Positions 1 to 12,319 of a stretch of DNA of 64,000 nt are shown in pieces (within the stretch, counting starts at the first letter, position 1; the number at the start of each line of letters is the position of its first letter). The stretch is from positions 248,001 through 312,000 of the forward strand of contig BSBK01007729.1 of the NCBI GenBank assembly GCA_027943335.1, given 5' to 3'. The notes beneath the pieces were generated by a model. That model worked only from the letters and a program-made list of their open reading frames with translations, was not told where the DNA came from and did no database searches. Source of the DNA: Chamaecyparis obtusa. Its lineage: Eukaryota; Streptophyta; Pinopsida; Cupressales; Cupressaceae. The position numbers and the translations under genes are program-made.

Positions 1-316
1 TCAAGTCTTTCCTTGACAATTTACAGGTCTATTCTCTAAACTAATCTCCAATCCTTTCAGGATCCTTTAAATCAACTCGGCTTTCAAAAATTAGGTTCCT
101 CCTACTGAGTGTTGTATCCAATAAAAACATCAGGGAAAACTTCTTGCCACTCTTCTCAACAACACACACATTCTTGACACAATCACACACAAGCCTGTAA
201 TTATACTACCAAGGTCTACTAAGAAATATGTGATAACTACTCAAGTCTACAATATCACACAATACTTGATCCTTATACTGGCCAATCTAAAAATCAACAA
301 GACATTTCACCTTTAC

Positions 317-544
317 TTACAAAGCATGAACATCTTGCAATGAACCAATCCTATAAGGATATGGATGTCTCACTCTCTTCAAACCAAGTTTCTGAACCAT
401 CTCCCTAGCCACAAGGTTAATAGTACTACCACCATCCATAATCATATTAAAAAGTTTACCTCCTGACTTGCACCAAGTTCTAAACAAATTACTCCTCTGA
501 AAAGGTTCCACCTTAGTATCGAGCAATGTTCTTTGAACTAGCAA
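317..544 (-). pseudogene. gypsy aspartic protease fragment
   Basis: The 75-residue open frame contains the retropepsin-type motif at MDGGSTINLV, where chromovirus proteases here have IDSGSTNNLV. The catalytic Asp is kept and the following Ser is replaced by Gly. Flanks such as RSNLFRTWCKSGGK match RSLFRTRCKCEGK of the protease at 56623. The enzyme would cleave the Gag-Pol polyprotein. The frame is a short open patch of a decayed pol, not a gene with its own start. Confidence 0.75.
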
Positions 545-1537
545 GTTTTCTGAATCTACCTTAGGTTTATTGAGTATGTTAGATCATTTATCACACTAGT
601 TCTTCGATCACAAATTTTATGGGAACATTCAAACGATCAATGTCCTTCACAAAAAAAAAAAACAATTACCCTTAAAGGCAACCTTACCTATCATCTTCCT
701 CTGCTCAATAAGTTTTGGTTCATCTTTAGTAGTTGGTTTATCCTTCATAGAGTGATCTTGTTTCTTCTTCCCTCAAGAATTAGCGTGTTGTCTCCTCTTC
801 AAATTATCTTCTACCTTCAAGGCATAATGATAAGAATCCTCAACTAAATCAATCTTCAACATAACAATCTCATCTTGAATAATGAATCTCAAACCATTCA
901 CATACCAAGCTACCTCTTCCTTACTGAGTTCTTTGTGTCAAGACTGAATAGTCAACTTATAGAACTCATTGGTATAGTCTTCTACAGTCATCTCTTTTTG
1001 CTTCAAATTTAGTAACTTTTTAAACAACTCAAGTTCATAGTTGATAGGTATGAAATTAGCTTTCAATTTTTCCACCATCAACCTCCTCCAATTGATCTTC
1101 ATTTCACCTTCATATTCTCTTTCTCTCTACACTTCTTTCCACTAAAGAGAAACATGTCCTTTAAACTTTGTCTGTGCCAACCTCACTCTAAGAGGATCTT
1201 CAATCTCTTTAAGCTAAAATAAGTCTTCTAACTCACCAATCCAATCAATCAAGTTCTCAGGTCTCAAAGTACCAGAGAAGTTAGAAACTTCCATTGAGTA
1301 ACTAATACTTAACCAAGCTATAGACCTCTATAAGTGACCAATTCTATCTTCACCAAATTTATCCCTTTGATCAATTCAGTCATATCCACTAGATCTAGAA
1401 GCCTCAAAGTCTTCATCAGCTTCTTCATAACCATCATTAGTGGCAAGATTCCTCAACATGCTAGAAATATCCCTCATGATCACAGCGATCATGTCATTCA
1501 ACTTCAATTCCATCTCAAATCTCAAATCTATTTAAAT

Positions 1538-2400
1538 TGATGTAGGAGCATCATGGGTCTAAGAGAAATCTTGCATCACCCAAAAATAGTTTTGGTTTCT
1601 TTTCAATAAGGGCTATCTTTTGTAGAGCAAAGCTTTTATTTTTGGAAATTTACTATTTTTAGTAAGTTTTTTATTTGTGCTCAGAATGGTCTATTTTCTT
1701 CCCCAGAGGTTAATTTTGGTCATATCAGGTTGCCAGTAAAGTTTCATTGCTAGATCAATTCTAGTTTTGAAGATATCAAAAAAAATTGTTATGGGCAGTA
1801 GGGTATATAAACTTTGACCTCAATTTTGAAGGTTTTAGAGGCCACAAATGAGATTGAAACTTTGGTTGAATGAAGCTTTCTTGATCCAAGTGTTGTAGAG
1901 TTCTTTGTGCCCTTTTTGAAATGGGGTCATAATAGTCAATTGGGTCAACAGGAGATGGCTTATGGTCTTTTGAAGTTGGGTCACCTGAAATGGTAGAAAA
2001 TAATTTTTCTTCAAAATTTCTATTTGGGTTTCAAAAAATTTTTTGAGCCGTCTCTGATGTAATAAAATTGTAAAATAAAGTAATTCTAAGTTTTGTCAAC
2101 CTTATTGGCTAAAATTCTAGAACCTTCCCACGCGGTGGAAAATTGCCTATATAAGGAAGGTTGTAGTGTTGTCTTAGGCAGTTTGGAGTTGTTCAAATTA
2201 GCTCTAGGTAATAATTTGAGACTTTTTCCTATAGAATATTGTAAGGGAAAATGTCCATGTGGCTTTGCATATTGTAACTCTGAAATTTGTAGTTCCACAT
2301 TTGTAGAGATAATAAGATGCCCATTTTCTGTTGTTGCAAATCATTATTGTTTCTCTATTTCAGTATGTGTTTGTGGTATTAAGGGGAGTACTCTTCATCA
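1538..2400 (+). repeat. Solo LTR of the chromovirus family
   Basis: It aligns along its length with the LTRs at 54620-55416 and 59754-60550: same start (TGATG then TAGGAGCATC), same TATA region, same end (CTTCATCA). It is longer (863 versus 797 bp). Flanks read TAAAT before and TAAAC after, a 4-of-5 TSD. No internal sequence of this family adjoins it, so it is a solo LTR left by recombination between two LTRs. It sits in plus orientation inside a minus-strand gag. Confidence 0.85.
2115..2155 (+). promoter_or_regulatory. LTR promoter: heat-shock element and TATA box
   Basis: TTCtaGAAccTTC at 2115-2127 is a perfect three-unit heat-shock element (alternating TTC and GAA with two-base gaps). The TATA-like TATATAAG lies at 2148-2155, about 20 bases downstream. 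The same arrangement recurs in the LTR at 54620. Function is inferred. Confidence 0.55.
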
Positions 2401-2582
2401 TAAACCTTCTCTATAATCTTTGATTCTATAGTATCACAAAGATCTAAAATCACCCTAGGGTCCAATCTACTTGGAGGCATCTTCAAAGATTTTCGCAAAC
2501 ATAAGGCAAAAATCAACAACCCAAGGTTCTAGTGGAAACTGCCTCAATTTAGGTGATCTATCCACACACTCAAGAACTTCAA

Positions 2583-2594
2583 GCTCTGATACCA
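2583..2594 (-). other. Primer-binding site (initiator Met tRNA type)
   Basis: The minus strand reads TGGTATCAGAGC, the standard plant iMet-tRNA priming sequence, two bases inside the LTR. It fixes element orientation and the inner LTR edge. Confidence 0.9.
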
Positions 2595-2596
2595 CC

Positions 2597-3508
2597 TGAA
2601 ACAATACAATGGGGAAGGATCCAAGAATGGATAGTCCAAATATACACTAGCAACAACAATACAATGTAAACACAACAAAGAAAATTCTCAAATAGTAGTT
2701 TTAATTCAACATGCTCGACTATAAGGCCTTTTGGGTTATGGCCAAATACAAAAAATTGCAATAGTAATTCTACAAGACCTCACAAGATTGACTTCAACCT
2801 AGCCAAATTTGTAAAAAAAAGCTACAATAACTGGTGGAAACCCCAAGAAGAATCTAAACTTGTGCTCACAAGAAACCAAGCAAACTTCTTATCTTCCAAT
2901 CCCACACTTAGCTACTAGCTCTACTTAATATCATTCCTCTTCACTACTTCATGTTGAATAATCATGAATCTCCCTTAAAAACCTACCCAGACCCTCCTTA
3001 AATACACTTCTTCAACCACAAGTTGATTGGAAGAATGAAATAACTCCTAAGACCAAGTCGACTCCTAAAACAAACAAATGTTAAATGCATTACAAGTTAG
3101 CTCTCAAATAGCCTTAAAAATAATTAATTCTCTATGTAGACCTCTAGATCCTCATAATAAAATATAACACAAGCTACCCAAATTAAATACATCAAGTCAG
3201 CCCACCAAAATCTCAGAACTCCAATCAGTAAGCCAAAACTACTGAGCACCACTAAAAACAATTGAGCCATCTAGGCATCACCAAACAAGCACACCGATTG
3301 AGCACCACAAGCATCATCGAAAATGGACCTTTCTAAGCACCAACAATTTTACTGAGTTCCTTCAGTGACTGAACTCTTCAATAACTGAGTCCCTTCAGTC
3401 ATCGAGCCCCTGAGTCAACATTGTAATTGAGAAACACAGTGACAAAGCACCCCAACATAACACACCAACATGAAGGATAGAAAACTACCCTAGGATGCTC
3501 CTACATCA
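2597..3508 (-). repeat. 5' LTR of the minus-strand gypsy element
   Basis: It lies two bases from the primer-binding site, as in the other elements here. On the minus strand it starts TGATGTAGGAGCATCC, very like the start of the chromovirus LTRs (TGATGCAGGAGCATCC), but the rest does not match them, so it is a separate family. On the plus strand it begins TGAAACAATAC and ends CCTACATCA. The outer edge is good to about 3 bases. The paired LTR is outside the window, so no TSD can be tested. Confidence 0.75.
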
Positions 3509-4108
3509 ATTAATTATACATTTCTCTACAACTTTTCTATAATATAAAAAATCTAATGTCTGACCACTTTAACTTAGTGTAAACTTCATCAATGTGAGAT
3601 TTTTTTAATTTTATATTGTATTATACAAAGTATATAATGTGACATATGTTTGAGATTTCAAAAATGTTATATTGTTTGAAAGTTATAGTTGCTTTTGAAT
3701 TAGTCTATCAATAGTACAAATATTTTAGGAAAAATATAAGTAGGAGTATGTTTGACCACTTTAAACACAATCAAATGATAATACTTATTTACAAGATTCT
3801 AAATATAGCTAATATACTCATGTCAATATGTGACACATATTTTTCAATTTTTTTCCAAGTAAATAATTAATTATGATTTTTATGCTACAACTTTTCTAGA
3901 ATCTAAAATACTCTCGAGCTGACCACCTCAACTTAGTCTAAACTTCATCAAACTAAAGAATTTTTTGTGTGTAGTTAGCGAAGCATAGAATGTGATGTAT
4001 ATTTTAGATTTCAAGAATTTTATACCATTTGAAAGTTATAGTTATTTTTCAAATATGAATTCCTTTTCACATCGCCACTTTTTGGCATACCGTAAGCCCA
4101 TAGATACC
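3509..4108. mobile_element. TIR element copy 1, right part only
   Basis: It matches the non-coding TIR elements at 45820-46819 and 49892-50901, sharing the recurrent CTGACCACCTTAA motif and the spaced phrase about ACTTCATCAAA. It ends in a diverged form of their terminal repeat (GGCATACC at about 4084, then a degenerate version of the last 17 bases to 4108). Its left part is missing because the gypsy element at 1-3508 was inserted into it. No coding potential. Confidence 0.65.
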
Positions 4109-4576
4109 AATCACATGTTAATGGAATTTATCATTTTTTACATCATAATTTCATTACATTAACCATAAAATCATAGTTTGCATTCATTATAAGCATATAC
4201 ATAACATCGTTACATAATATCATTTTTAGCATCATTATTGTTAAGAAACCATTTGTATCACATACCTAACAGAAAAAAGAAAAAAAAACTAAATGGTAGA
4301 GTTAATTATATATCAGTTGCATTATCTTGTAACATCAAATTAAAATTCATACATCATAAGAAACATCATAGATTAATCCATAGTATGAGTAAAATAAATA
4401 ACATACATTCATCATATATATTTGTGTGTGTGTGTGCCAGTGTATGGGACACAATAAGATCAACAAAATAAGATCATATATCTTTAAAGTATCAAAGTAT
4501 CATCAGTACATTATCAATATCATATAACATTAGTATGTCATATGAATATAAAAAATATTATTATGATACAATCAAA
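4109..4576. other. AT-rich interval, no gene; short (TG)7 run
   Basis: I see no coding frame or terminal structure. A (TG)7 microsatellite lies at 4423-4436. It may be the 3' side of the neighbouring PMD pseudogene. Confidence 0.5.
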
Positions 4577-6420
4577 CCTCACTTCTTATATCTAGACAAG
4601 GAGGACTAGGTGGAGGTGTATCTAATTGTAGGAAGAACCCCACCTTGTGGGCATGCTACAAGCTGTGAATAGAAAGAGACTCTAGTAGCAGGACTGAGAA
4701 AAACCACAAAGTCATCTACCTAGTAATATTCTTCTCTCATATCCTGATATTTTGTATCCCTCATAGCTCTATCTCACTCTGTAATCAAATCTCTCACATC
4801 TCTATCTCTATCTGCTCTAGCTAGAGACACCTCACTCTCCAAGATGGATACATGAATACTCAACTAGGATCTCTCCTATCTCAACCTAGATAGAGTTCTT
4901 TGATCACCTCCCTAGGTCACAAATTCTCTAGGTGGTGGTGCTAGAGGATCTTGTGAATCACCAATGGTACATCCTACCCTATCCCATCTAACCAAGTGAC
5001 CTTGATGAAACACTATTGGGAGCACTTAAACCAAAAATATCCTTCCATCCACATCATCACCTTCATCATCACCACTATCATCTCCACCCTCATCATCTCT
5101 CCCAATGGCTCCAATAGCTGCCAATCCTCCACCTTCACCTCTTCTTAAACCTCTCTCTCCACCATCCCAGCCACCATCTCTAAGAAGGCCTCTCCCAGGA
5201 CCTCTCTATCCTCATTGTCATCCTTCTTCTTTGTACCCAACACCATCATTGTCATATGGCTCATTAATTATAGGAGTTATCTCATTTAGGGAAGTAAGTC
5301 ATGGGAAGGGATGTTTCTATAGATAATGTCTATACCCATCTATCATACTAGTGTCTACCATATTGGGAAAAAATCCCACACCACTGGTAATAGCCCTTTG
5401 CACTTCTCTACAAAAATATCATATGATATTTGCATCCCCCAATGTGCTTCATCCTCTTGTATCTAGGCATAAGTAACCATGTCCTATGGGATACCCTTTG
5501 TATAACCAAACTACCACAACACATATGTAGTGATAAACCTCTCAACCAAAAAGTGTGTACAACCAATCAAGTATCTTCTCATGAACATGTAGGAATCTCT
5601 CACCTATTATTTGACCACTCCTTGCAGTCCAAGTAAGGCTTGCAAATTAAAATTATGTAGTAATCCAAAATATGTCGCCATTACTCTAACTTCACCTAGT
5701 GGGGCTTCATAATGTAACCACTATACATATCAACATAATGGTGTCAAACATGCTTTTATCTCTTGACCATAGGTCTCATCACTAAGAGAGGATTCTAGGC
5801 CTAGATGTGCAATATCAAAATATCAACTAATACACTCTTGGTGTACTAGTAAACCACCTTATGAAGCTCTTCATATAGATGAGAAATGATATAGCTACCT
5901 CATGAAAATAATTGAGGCATAGCCAACATGTCCTCAAGTATCTTTTCTCAACCAGAATGGAACCCCTGGGAACTATAATCAGACATGATTATCCTACCTA
6001 TCAAACCAGCCATGACTGAAGGAAATGGATCATAGGCTCTCTCCATGTGCTACCATATAATAAATCTTATGTCAATGGTGTCATCACCAAATACCCTCCT
6101 TAGTACTTTAATACTTACATCCACTAGATGTGCATCATAATAGACAAGTTCTTTAATGACCCATATCCGTAGTATCCTCTAAACACCTTCAAGAGTAAAA
6201 GTAATCTTTCATGTGTGCATGTGGAATGTGTTTTTCTCCAAGTGCCACCCCTCAGCTAGAGTTGTCAATAACCTCCTATTTAGCCAAATATTGGGCATGT
6301 CAAGTAACCGTGTCAAACCACACTATTTGATGACTTATTTGTGATCATTTGAAAGATATGGAGTCATGCTTAGTACCCTAGGGTACTGTCTAGGGAAGGT
6401 AACAATATAAAAATTCACAT
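4577..6420 (-). pseudogene. Plant mobile domain (PMD) protein pseudogene
   Basis: Read on the minus strand from about 6420 the translation runs in patches such as RRLLTTLAEGWHLEKNTFHM, TFTLEGV-RILRI and VFGDDTIDIRFII, the layout of PMD proteins (the domain of MAIN/MAIL1 and of transposon-borne relatives). The middle part (about 6000-5340) keeps further PMD-like text but many stops. The low-complexity Arg/Gly/Glu-rich part at about 5250-5000 fits the disordered tail such proteins often carry. Stops are mostly TAG or TGA where Trp, Gln or Arg would be expected. A proline-rich plus-strand frame at 5105 is a shadow of this. The domain is moderately sure; exon structure cannot be judged. Confidence 0.6.
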
Positions 6421-7659
6421 GTATTAAGAATCAAATATAAAGGCATCAATATCATGGGCTAAATACATCATCATATCAATAAAGTGCATCCTAACTTCAT
6501 TAAATATCATTTGTAATAAAATTTGAGCATTAAACAAACATGATCAATAGAGAAATCAAGTGAAGAAGTCAAAATTTTCACCATGCAATCCAAGAAACCT
6601 ACTTGTATGATTCAAAAAGGCCATATGATCTAGGAAAAGGTTTCATATGATGTAATAACTAGATATGAGACAAGAATCAATAGGATATGATCCAGAAACT
6701 CAAATGATCCAAGACCGGGCAATATACAATTTAGAAAATCCACAAGATCCAGGAAGCATTAGGAATCAAGCATAAGGATTATCTAGATACAATTTAAGAT
6801 GAAATGGGATATAGATCAAGACTCAAACAAGTAAGATGGAACAATTCGGGAATGGGGTCCACATGAAGAAATAAAGTATCATATGATCTAACATAAAACA
6901 ACATGAAAAATGAAAAATTATATAAAAAATCCATCAAATTTGCAAAAAAAGGGGATTGATTAGTCAACTTACTAGAGCTGGATACTACATCGGTCCTCAG
7001 TGTTGTTGTATGCGATCGAGTGCTTCTCTACATGAATTTCCATCACAATTTTTAGAGAGCTCTTGAAAAACCCAAGAGTAAAAAGTCAAAATGAATAGTA
7101 AGAAAGTGGGATTTCACCTATTTTAAACCCTTTTTAGGCATTTAATGACATTTTAAAATCTAATTTTATCTCAATTAATAAAAAATCCAATGTTCATTAA
7201 GATCTTATCAAAATCAATGCCAGAACTAAAATCAAAATTTAAACTCAAATACATTCAAGTTAATCTTTAGTCAAACCTAGTTGAACTTTAGTTAAGTAAA
7301 GTCAAAGTTAGTCAAATCAAGTGCAAAACCAACTCAGAACCTTTTAGAATCAATCCTAAATTATCTCATCGGGTCAACATCAAATCTTCAGTGGTCAACT
7401 CAAGTTAACCAAAGTCAAATTTTGTCAAAATGAAGCCAACCTCGGTTAAAATATATAGTCAAAATTATTGCAATTAATTCCTACTCAATTAGAATTTATT
7501 CATAATCATTCAAATCATTCGAAATCGGTCAACTATCATTATTATATTTTGATTTATTTCCTAAGGGGTCATAATCAACATATTTTCACATTGAATCAAA
7601 TTATCACCAATTTTTTAAATATAAACATCGAATCAATAAAAAAAACAAATTTTTGTTGT
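6421..7659. other. 5' flank of PMD pseudogene, no gene seen
   Basis: AT-rich and non-coding as far as I can read. Between about 7265 and 7460 the minus strand is dense in TTGAC and TTGACT; a similar cluster precedes the other PMD pseudogene at 53130-53445. The giant LARD-like element is inserted at its right end (target copy 7660-7664). Confidence 0.5.
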
Positions 7660-9951
7660 TAGTCAGTTGGAGCTCAAAAATTCAATCTATGTTTTGAGTC
7701 CAATTTCAAAAAAAAAATTCGAAGTGTCGGAATTGTGCATTTGAAAATCATTAAAAGATGCCTAGTTTGAGTGCATTGGATAAGGGGCCTATTGATTTTC
7801 ATGATGAGTCACTTGTGTAGGGTGTTCATCACCTATCATTTGATGTATATAATAGGTTTGAAGTCCTAGGTTTTAATTCTGACATGTTTTACAAGTGGTT
7901 GTTTGAGGGTGTTCCTGAAAATCTGCATTGTGTGTTTCCCGAATTTCACTAAGTAGCCCACTTTGGAGGAGTGCATCTTTTTCCAAGTGATTAGTCATTG
8001 CATGCAGGTTGTTCCATAATGTTGTAGGAATGAGAAAGAGAATTCATATGCATTTTCAGCCCCCATGTGCCCATTTAATCAATTTTCCAGAGTCATTTCA
8101 TCTGTAGATTGTTAAGTTTTACTGAGAATGCATTGTCTAGATTTGTGAGTGACCTACCTTGAGGCTTCCTAGTTTGCACCCAATTCTAGATCAAGTATAA
8201 TTAAATTTTATTCCATACTATAGACCTGGGAATGTACTTTCTTAAAAAATTTCAAGTTTCTGCCAATCCATTTAACCACTTTCCTAGGCCAGTTCTAAAC
8301 TCAATTTCTACAAAATTCACTATTTTTATCCTAAATCTTCCTAACTGGCTCCCTTTGGTGTTTTTTTTTTTTCACCATTTGATCTTCTAAGTGAGAAAAT
8401 AATGAATTCATTTTCATTATGTGGGGGTGATTTAGTGCCCAAATATCTGCATCTTGAAGGTTTCAATGATGATTTTCGAAGTCAGTTCTGAGAGTGATTT
8501 ATGCAATTTGGCAGTGCGGACTAAATAAATGTTTGTAAAGTGCTATGTTTGGTCATTAATATCTTGTGACCTGGTTTTTAGGGTGCAATCCCCTTTGGAA
8601 AGTGTGATAACATGTTGGAGGTCAGTCTGTGCTCCTTATAGCACTTTCCTATTGGGCTATTTGATCTATTTTTAAGGCCATTTTTGGAGGCCAGTTATGT
8701 TTTGTGAAAATCTGGCAGAAAGCACAATGAATGAATTGTTGTGATAGAAAATTTTAATGTGTCACATTTTGATCTCATCAAATTGGCTATGTCTTGGCAA
8801 GTGATGGTAAATATGAGGTTTAAAAGTGGTTGGTCCTCTTTCAAGTTTCTTCTGGGTAGATTTTCTTATCAAGAGTAAAGGTGTGTGCCCCTGTGTTCTT
8901 CAATGTTGAACATGCCTTTTAGTTCTAAAGTATTTCACCTACCATAAAATGAGTTTTGTGCAAAGTGTGTGCACATTGGTTTAGAGAAATTGTACCTTAA
9001 ATGTTATCCCTTATGCATAATTTCTTCATTAAGATGTGCACATCAAAGGAAGTCGGTAAGTACCAAAGGAACAAAGGTTGTATACTTTTTTTAAAAGGAT
9101 ACATGTTTTTGAAAGTGGAGAGTGCATAAGGTAAGGAATCACATACTAAAATGACACTAGTGTAAGTATAATCTAGAGGCAGTGTGGGTGTGTGTGAATG
9201 GTGCAGTGTGACCAACATATGCAAATTAATGTCAATGCATGAATGTGTAAGATGCTATGTGTAACCAAGGATGCCAGCATAGGAGAGAGAATGGGCCAGT
9301 GTTAAAACATAAGACAAGAGAGCCACTAGTTTGTTAGTGGACTCACACATTTTACTACCTACATGAGCCCACTAGGAAGGGGGTTGCCTACACATGAGAG
9401 GGGAGTGTGTGTGTACTAGCAAAGACAAATGGCTAGCGCAAGAGGGTGCGTGCTAGGCATGGAAAACACACACTAGAAAAGGAGGATCTATGTGAGGTTT
9501 GAAGAATCACATGAATGTGCAATGCCAGTGCATGAGTGTGTGTAGGGGAGTCCTAGAGTTATAGGAGAGGAGTGACCCAAATATTACACATGTTTGATAA
9601 GGTGGTCACTCCTAATGATGTAGCGATAGAAAGTAAATCCATTTTGATTTCATAGGAATCAAGAAAGATTAAAACATATCATGAGAGTGGCCATGTAGTT
9701 GTAGCATTGAATACTATTGGTGCAAGACCTATTCACAAGGCAACAATCACTCCCCAAGGAGATGCTCTAGGAATGGTTACACAATAGCCTGCAATGGAAG
9801 AAACATCTATTAGAAAAATATAATTATTGGCATGAATTGATGTTTGTATGGGTGGTTGAGTTTTAGAGGAGCTATTTTTTGGCCCAGATCACACTACAAA
9901 TGGTGCCAAAAGTGATCTACATATGGCCACTAAGCTTGCTTGGTACATGGT

Positions 9952-11256
9952 TGTTGGAGATTTGCCAGCATCCCAGTGCTGACTATATGTTTATCATTGA
10001 TGAAAACATATGGTAAGTAGAATGCATGGAAGAATTATGTATTAAGCTTTAAGTATATGTAGCATGGACATGTTATCAACATTATATCATGGGCACAGAG
10101 GTTAACTATTAGTACAGACAGTTATATAGTAGCTTGTGTCAGCAGTGTTCCTAACAGAGTTATAGGTAGTGTTCTATGTGTGATTGTCCATATAGTTATC
10201 ATGGAGCCTTGTGCATTTGGGTATGTGATGGAGACATGTTAGTAATGTTACATTCATGGACATAGAGTTTGATGATCTATAGAAGTGAAGTTATGTAGTC
10301 GCTATTCACCAATTGCATTTCCTATATTTATTCAGAAGAGCCGATAGAGATTTTGTTGATACATTAGTTGTGCCTATAATTTTAGTATGTGACCTTGGAT
10401 TAGTGTTTGGAGAAGAGTTAGTAATGTTAGGTTAAGAGCACATAAAGTAATTCAGCTTAAGGAGAAACATCTAGTTATTTTGGTAGAGCCGACAGTGTGT
10501 AGTGTGCATCTATAATTATCTTATTGGACAGGTCCTAGAATGTGTTGTGTGCTTAGTAAAGCCAACTAAATTATTATTCAAGGTTTTTATGGCTTCTCTA
10601 ATATTATTTCAAGGTGGTTCTAATAGGATGACTTGATTATATAATTTAGAGGAAAGATATTTATAGGCAGTCATTTGTGATTGCTGAAGTATGGCTCATG
10701 GTTGATTGTGAAGAGTAGAACATAGTGTGTGAAGTGTTAAGCCATTAGAAGAAGGTTTATGTGACCAAGTAAAGTATTTGTGCTATACATTGGAACTGAT
10801 CTAGATAGTAGGTCAAAGTACAATTCACCAAGATCCAGATATAGTGTGTATTTGTTAAACATAAGGTTGTAGCCTTCACCCCTTTAAGCAATGTTCTCTC
10901 AGATAGTGCGTCCTCACCCCTAATAGGGTTAATTGTAAAAGACTCCTAAGAGGTTTTGACCCTTCACCACATCTACTGTACTAAATATATTGTAAAGGAA
11001 CTCCTAACAGGGTTAAGGATCTTCTAGCAAAGATCATAATATACTAGTACAAAATATTAGTGGGTGTCAATTCCCATCGAGGTTTTTACCTATTTGGGTT
11101 TTCCTGTAACCAAAATATTGGTGTTCTGTTCATGTGTTCTTTCATTTTGTTTATGCTTTATGTTTAAGTATAATTAATTAGATGAAGAATTGTAGCTTGT
11201 AGATAGTTGATTCACCCCCTGTCCCTCTCAATTATCTCTTGGTACTATTCCTAACA
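9952..11256 (+). repeat. 5' LTR of copia element
   Basis: 1305 bp, from TGTTGGAGATTTGCC to CTATTCCTAACA, so with short inverted ends (TGTTGG/CCTAACA). It aligns with 15769-17077. Confidence 0.95.
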
Positions 11257-11258
11257 AT

Positions 11259-11270
11259 TGGTATCAAAGC
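11259..11270 (+). other. Primer-binding site of copia element
   Basis: TGGTATCAAAGC differs by one base (A for G) from the iMet-tRNA site TGGTATCAGAGC. It lies two bases after the LTR. Confidence 0.85.
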
Positions 11271-11312
11271 CAAGTGCCTTAGAGAGAAATTTTAACAGCT
11301 TGAGGTTGATTA

Positions 11313-12228
11313 GATGGCATTCTTTAGAAAATAAAGTCCTAAGATTGATAGAAAGAACAAGATGCTGACACATTTTCAATGCATTGCTTTTGAGGTTTTT
11401 GATTTAACTATCAAAGCAGTCAAGATCCCCACCTTAGAAGACATTGCAAAGGATGATGCTATTGAAAAAAAAAAGGAATTGTTTCATCAAAATACGATAT
11501 CCAAAGAAGCCCTTATCAACACCCTATCTGATAGTGAGTTTTAAGAAATAAAGAAAGCAGATACAACCCACAAAATATGCAAGTACCTAGAAGACATATT
11601 TGAAGGAGATAAACAAGAAAAGGATGTGCACAGGAAAACATGGAAGAAAAGATACAATGCATTAGAGATGCTACTTGAAGAAAACATCAGATCTTACAAT
11701 CAAAGGATCAATGAAGCAATTGTTGGAATCAAGAAAAATGGCAGAGAGATCTCAAAGGAAGACATTATGGACAAATTGATGACTAATCTCACTCCAGAAT
11801 ATGAAAATAAGATCAACATCCTTGATGAGACCATACAGCTTACTTAAAATTTCAAGAGAGACACCTTGATTAGTAAAATCTCAGCCTTTGAGATTTTAGG
11901 ATTGAAGACATAACCTAAAAGTGAGACAACCTTCAAAGCAATAGTCCATGGTAAGAAATCTGCAAACACTTCTAGTAATTTTGATGATGATGATAATAAA
12001 ACACTAGATTATTTCATTACTATGATTGCCAAAAGAGAAAAGAAAGAAAAAGTAAAATATGAAGGTCAATTTCCATTTAATTTCTTTTCACGTAATAAGA
12101 TTGGTCACTTTGCATCTAAGTGTCCTACAAGAGCTAGAAAATTCAAAAATGACTACAAGCCTAAAAAATCTAAGGAATGTTACTATGATGGAGATGGAGT
12201 TTCAGATGATGATTCAACTAAAGAATAA
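11313..12228 (+). pseudogene. copia gag
   Basis: The frame matches copia-type gag: the early KELFHQNTISKEALINTLSD, the central YNQRINEAIVGIKKNGREIS with the following TNLTPEYENKI, and a C-terminal zinc-knuckle region near 12080-12130. In the knuckle the last half (KIGHFASKCP) survives, but the first two cysteines of the CCHC pattern are replaced (NFFSRNK), so RNA binding would be lost. Several stops and frame changes break the frame, so the start is uncertain; I begin at the ATG just after the leader. Gag would form the particle shell and bind element RNA. Confidence 0.8.
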
Positions 12229-12319
12229 ATTGGATTCATTTCTATTATAGAGAAAATTAATAATAAGATAGATCATGAAGATGAGAAAGAGGAACAAGAG
12301 CTAGCATTGATTTCACAAG

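Larger units (their letters stand above)
545..2480 (-). pseudogene. gag of gypsy element, split by a solo LTR
   Basis: Gag packages the element RNA into virus-like particles. A minus-strand ATG at 2480-2478 opens a frame beginning MPPSRLDPRVILDLCDTI, a typical gypsy gag start. It is broken at 2400 by the inserted solo LTR and resumes at about 1537. Between about 1300 and 850 the translation carries the usual retrotransposon gag core, with a tryptophan pair in a stretch like WWKEV and downstream NEFYKLTIQS. Frequent stops and shifts prevent function. I could not place an intact zinc knuckle. Confidence 0.7.
1..3508 (-). mobile_element. Ty3/gypsy LTR retrotransposon, 5' part, truncated by window edge
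   Basis: Read on the minus strand the order is 5' LTR (3508-2597), iMet-type primer-binding site (2594-2583), gag (from 2480) and protease (near 544-317). The pol part lies left of the window. A solo LTR of another family (1538-2400) splits gag. Positions 1-316 continue leftwards from the protease and hold no further domain that I can name. The protease and gag resemble those of the chromovirus units at 54620-64000, so the element is probably a related lineage; without RT or integrase this is inference. Many in-frame stops show it is dead. Confidence 0.85.

Noticed and set aside
2583..2594. tRNA gene fragment
   Set aside because: Only 12 bases match iMet tRNA, next to an LTR, so it is a primer-binding site. 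The same applies at 11259, 39896, 55419 and 60553.
5105..5326. Proline-rich plus-strand frame starting MAPIAANPPPSPLL
   Set aside because: It is the antisense of the low-complexity Gly/Arg-rich tail of the minus-strand PMD pseudogene, and nothing else supports coding on the plus strand.
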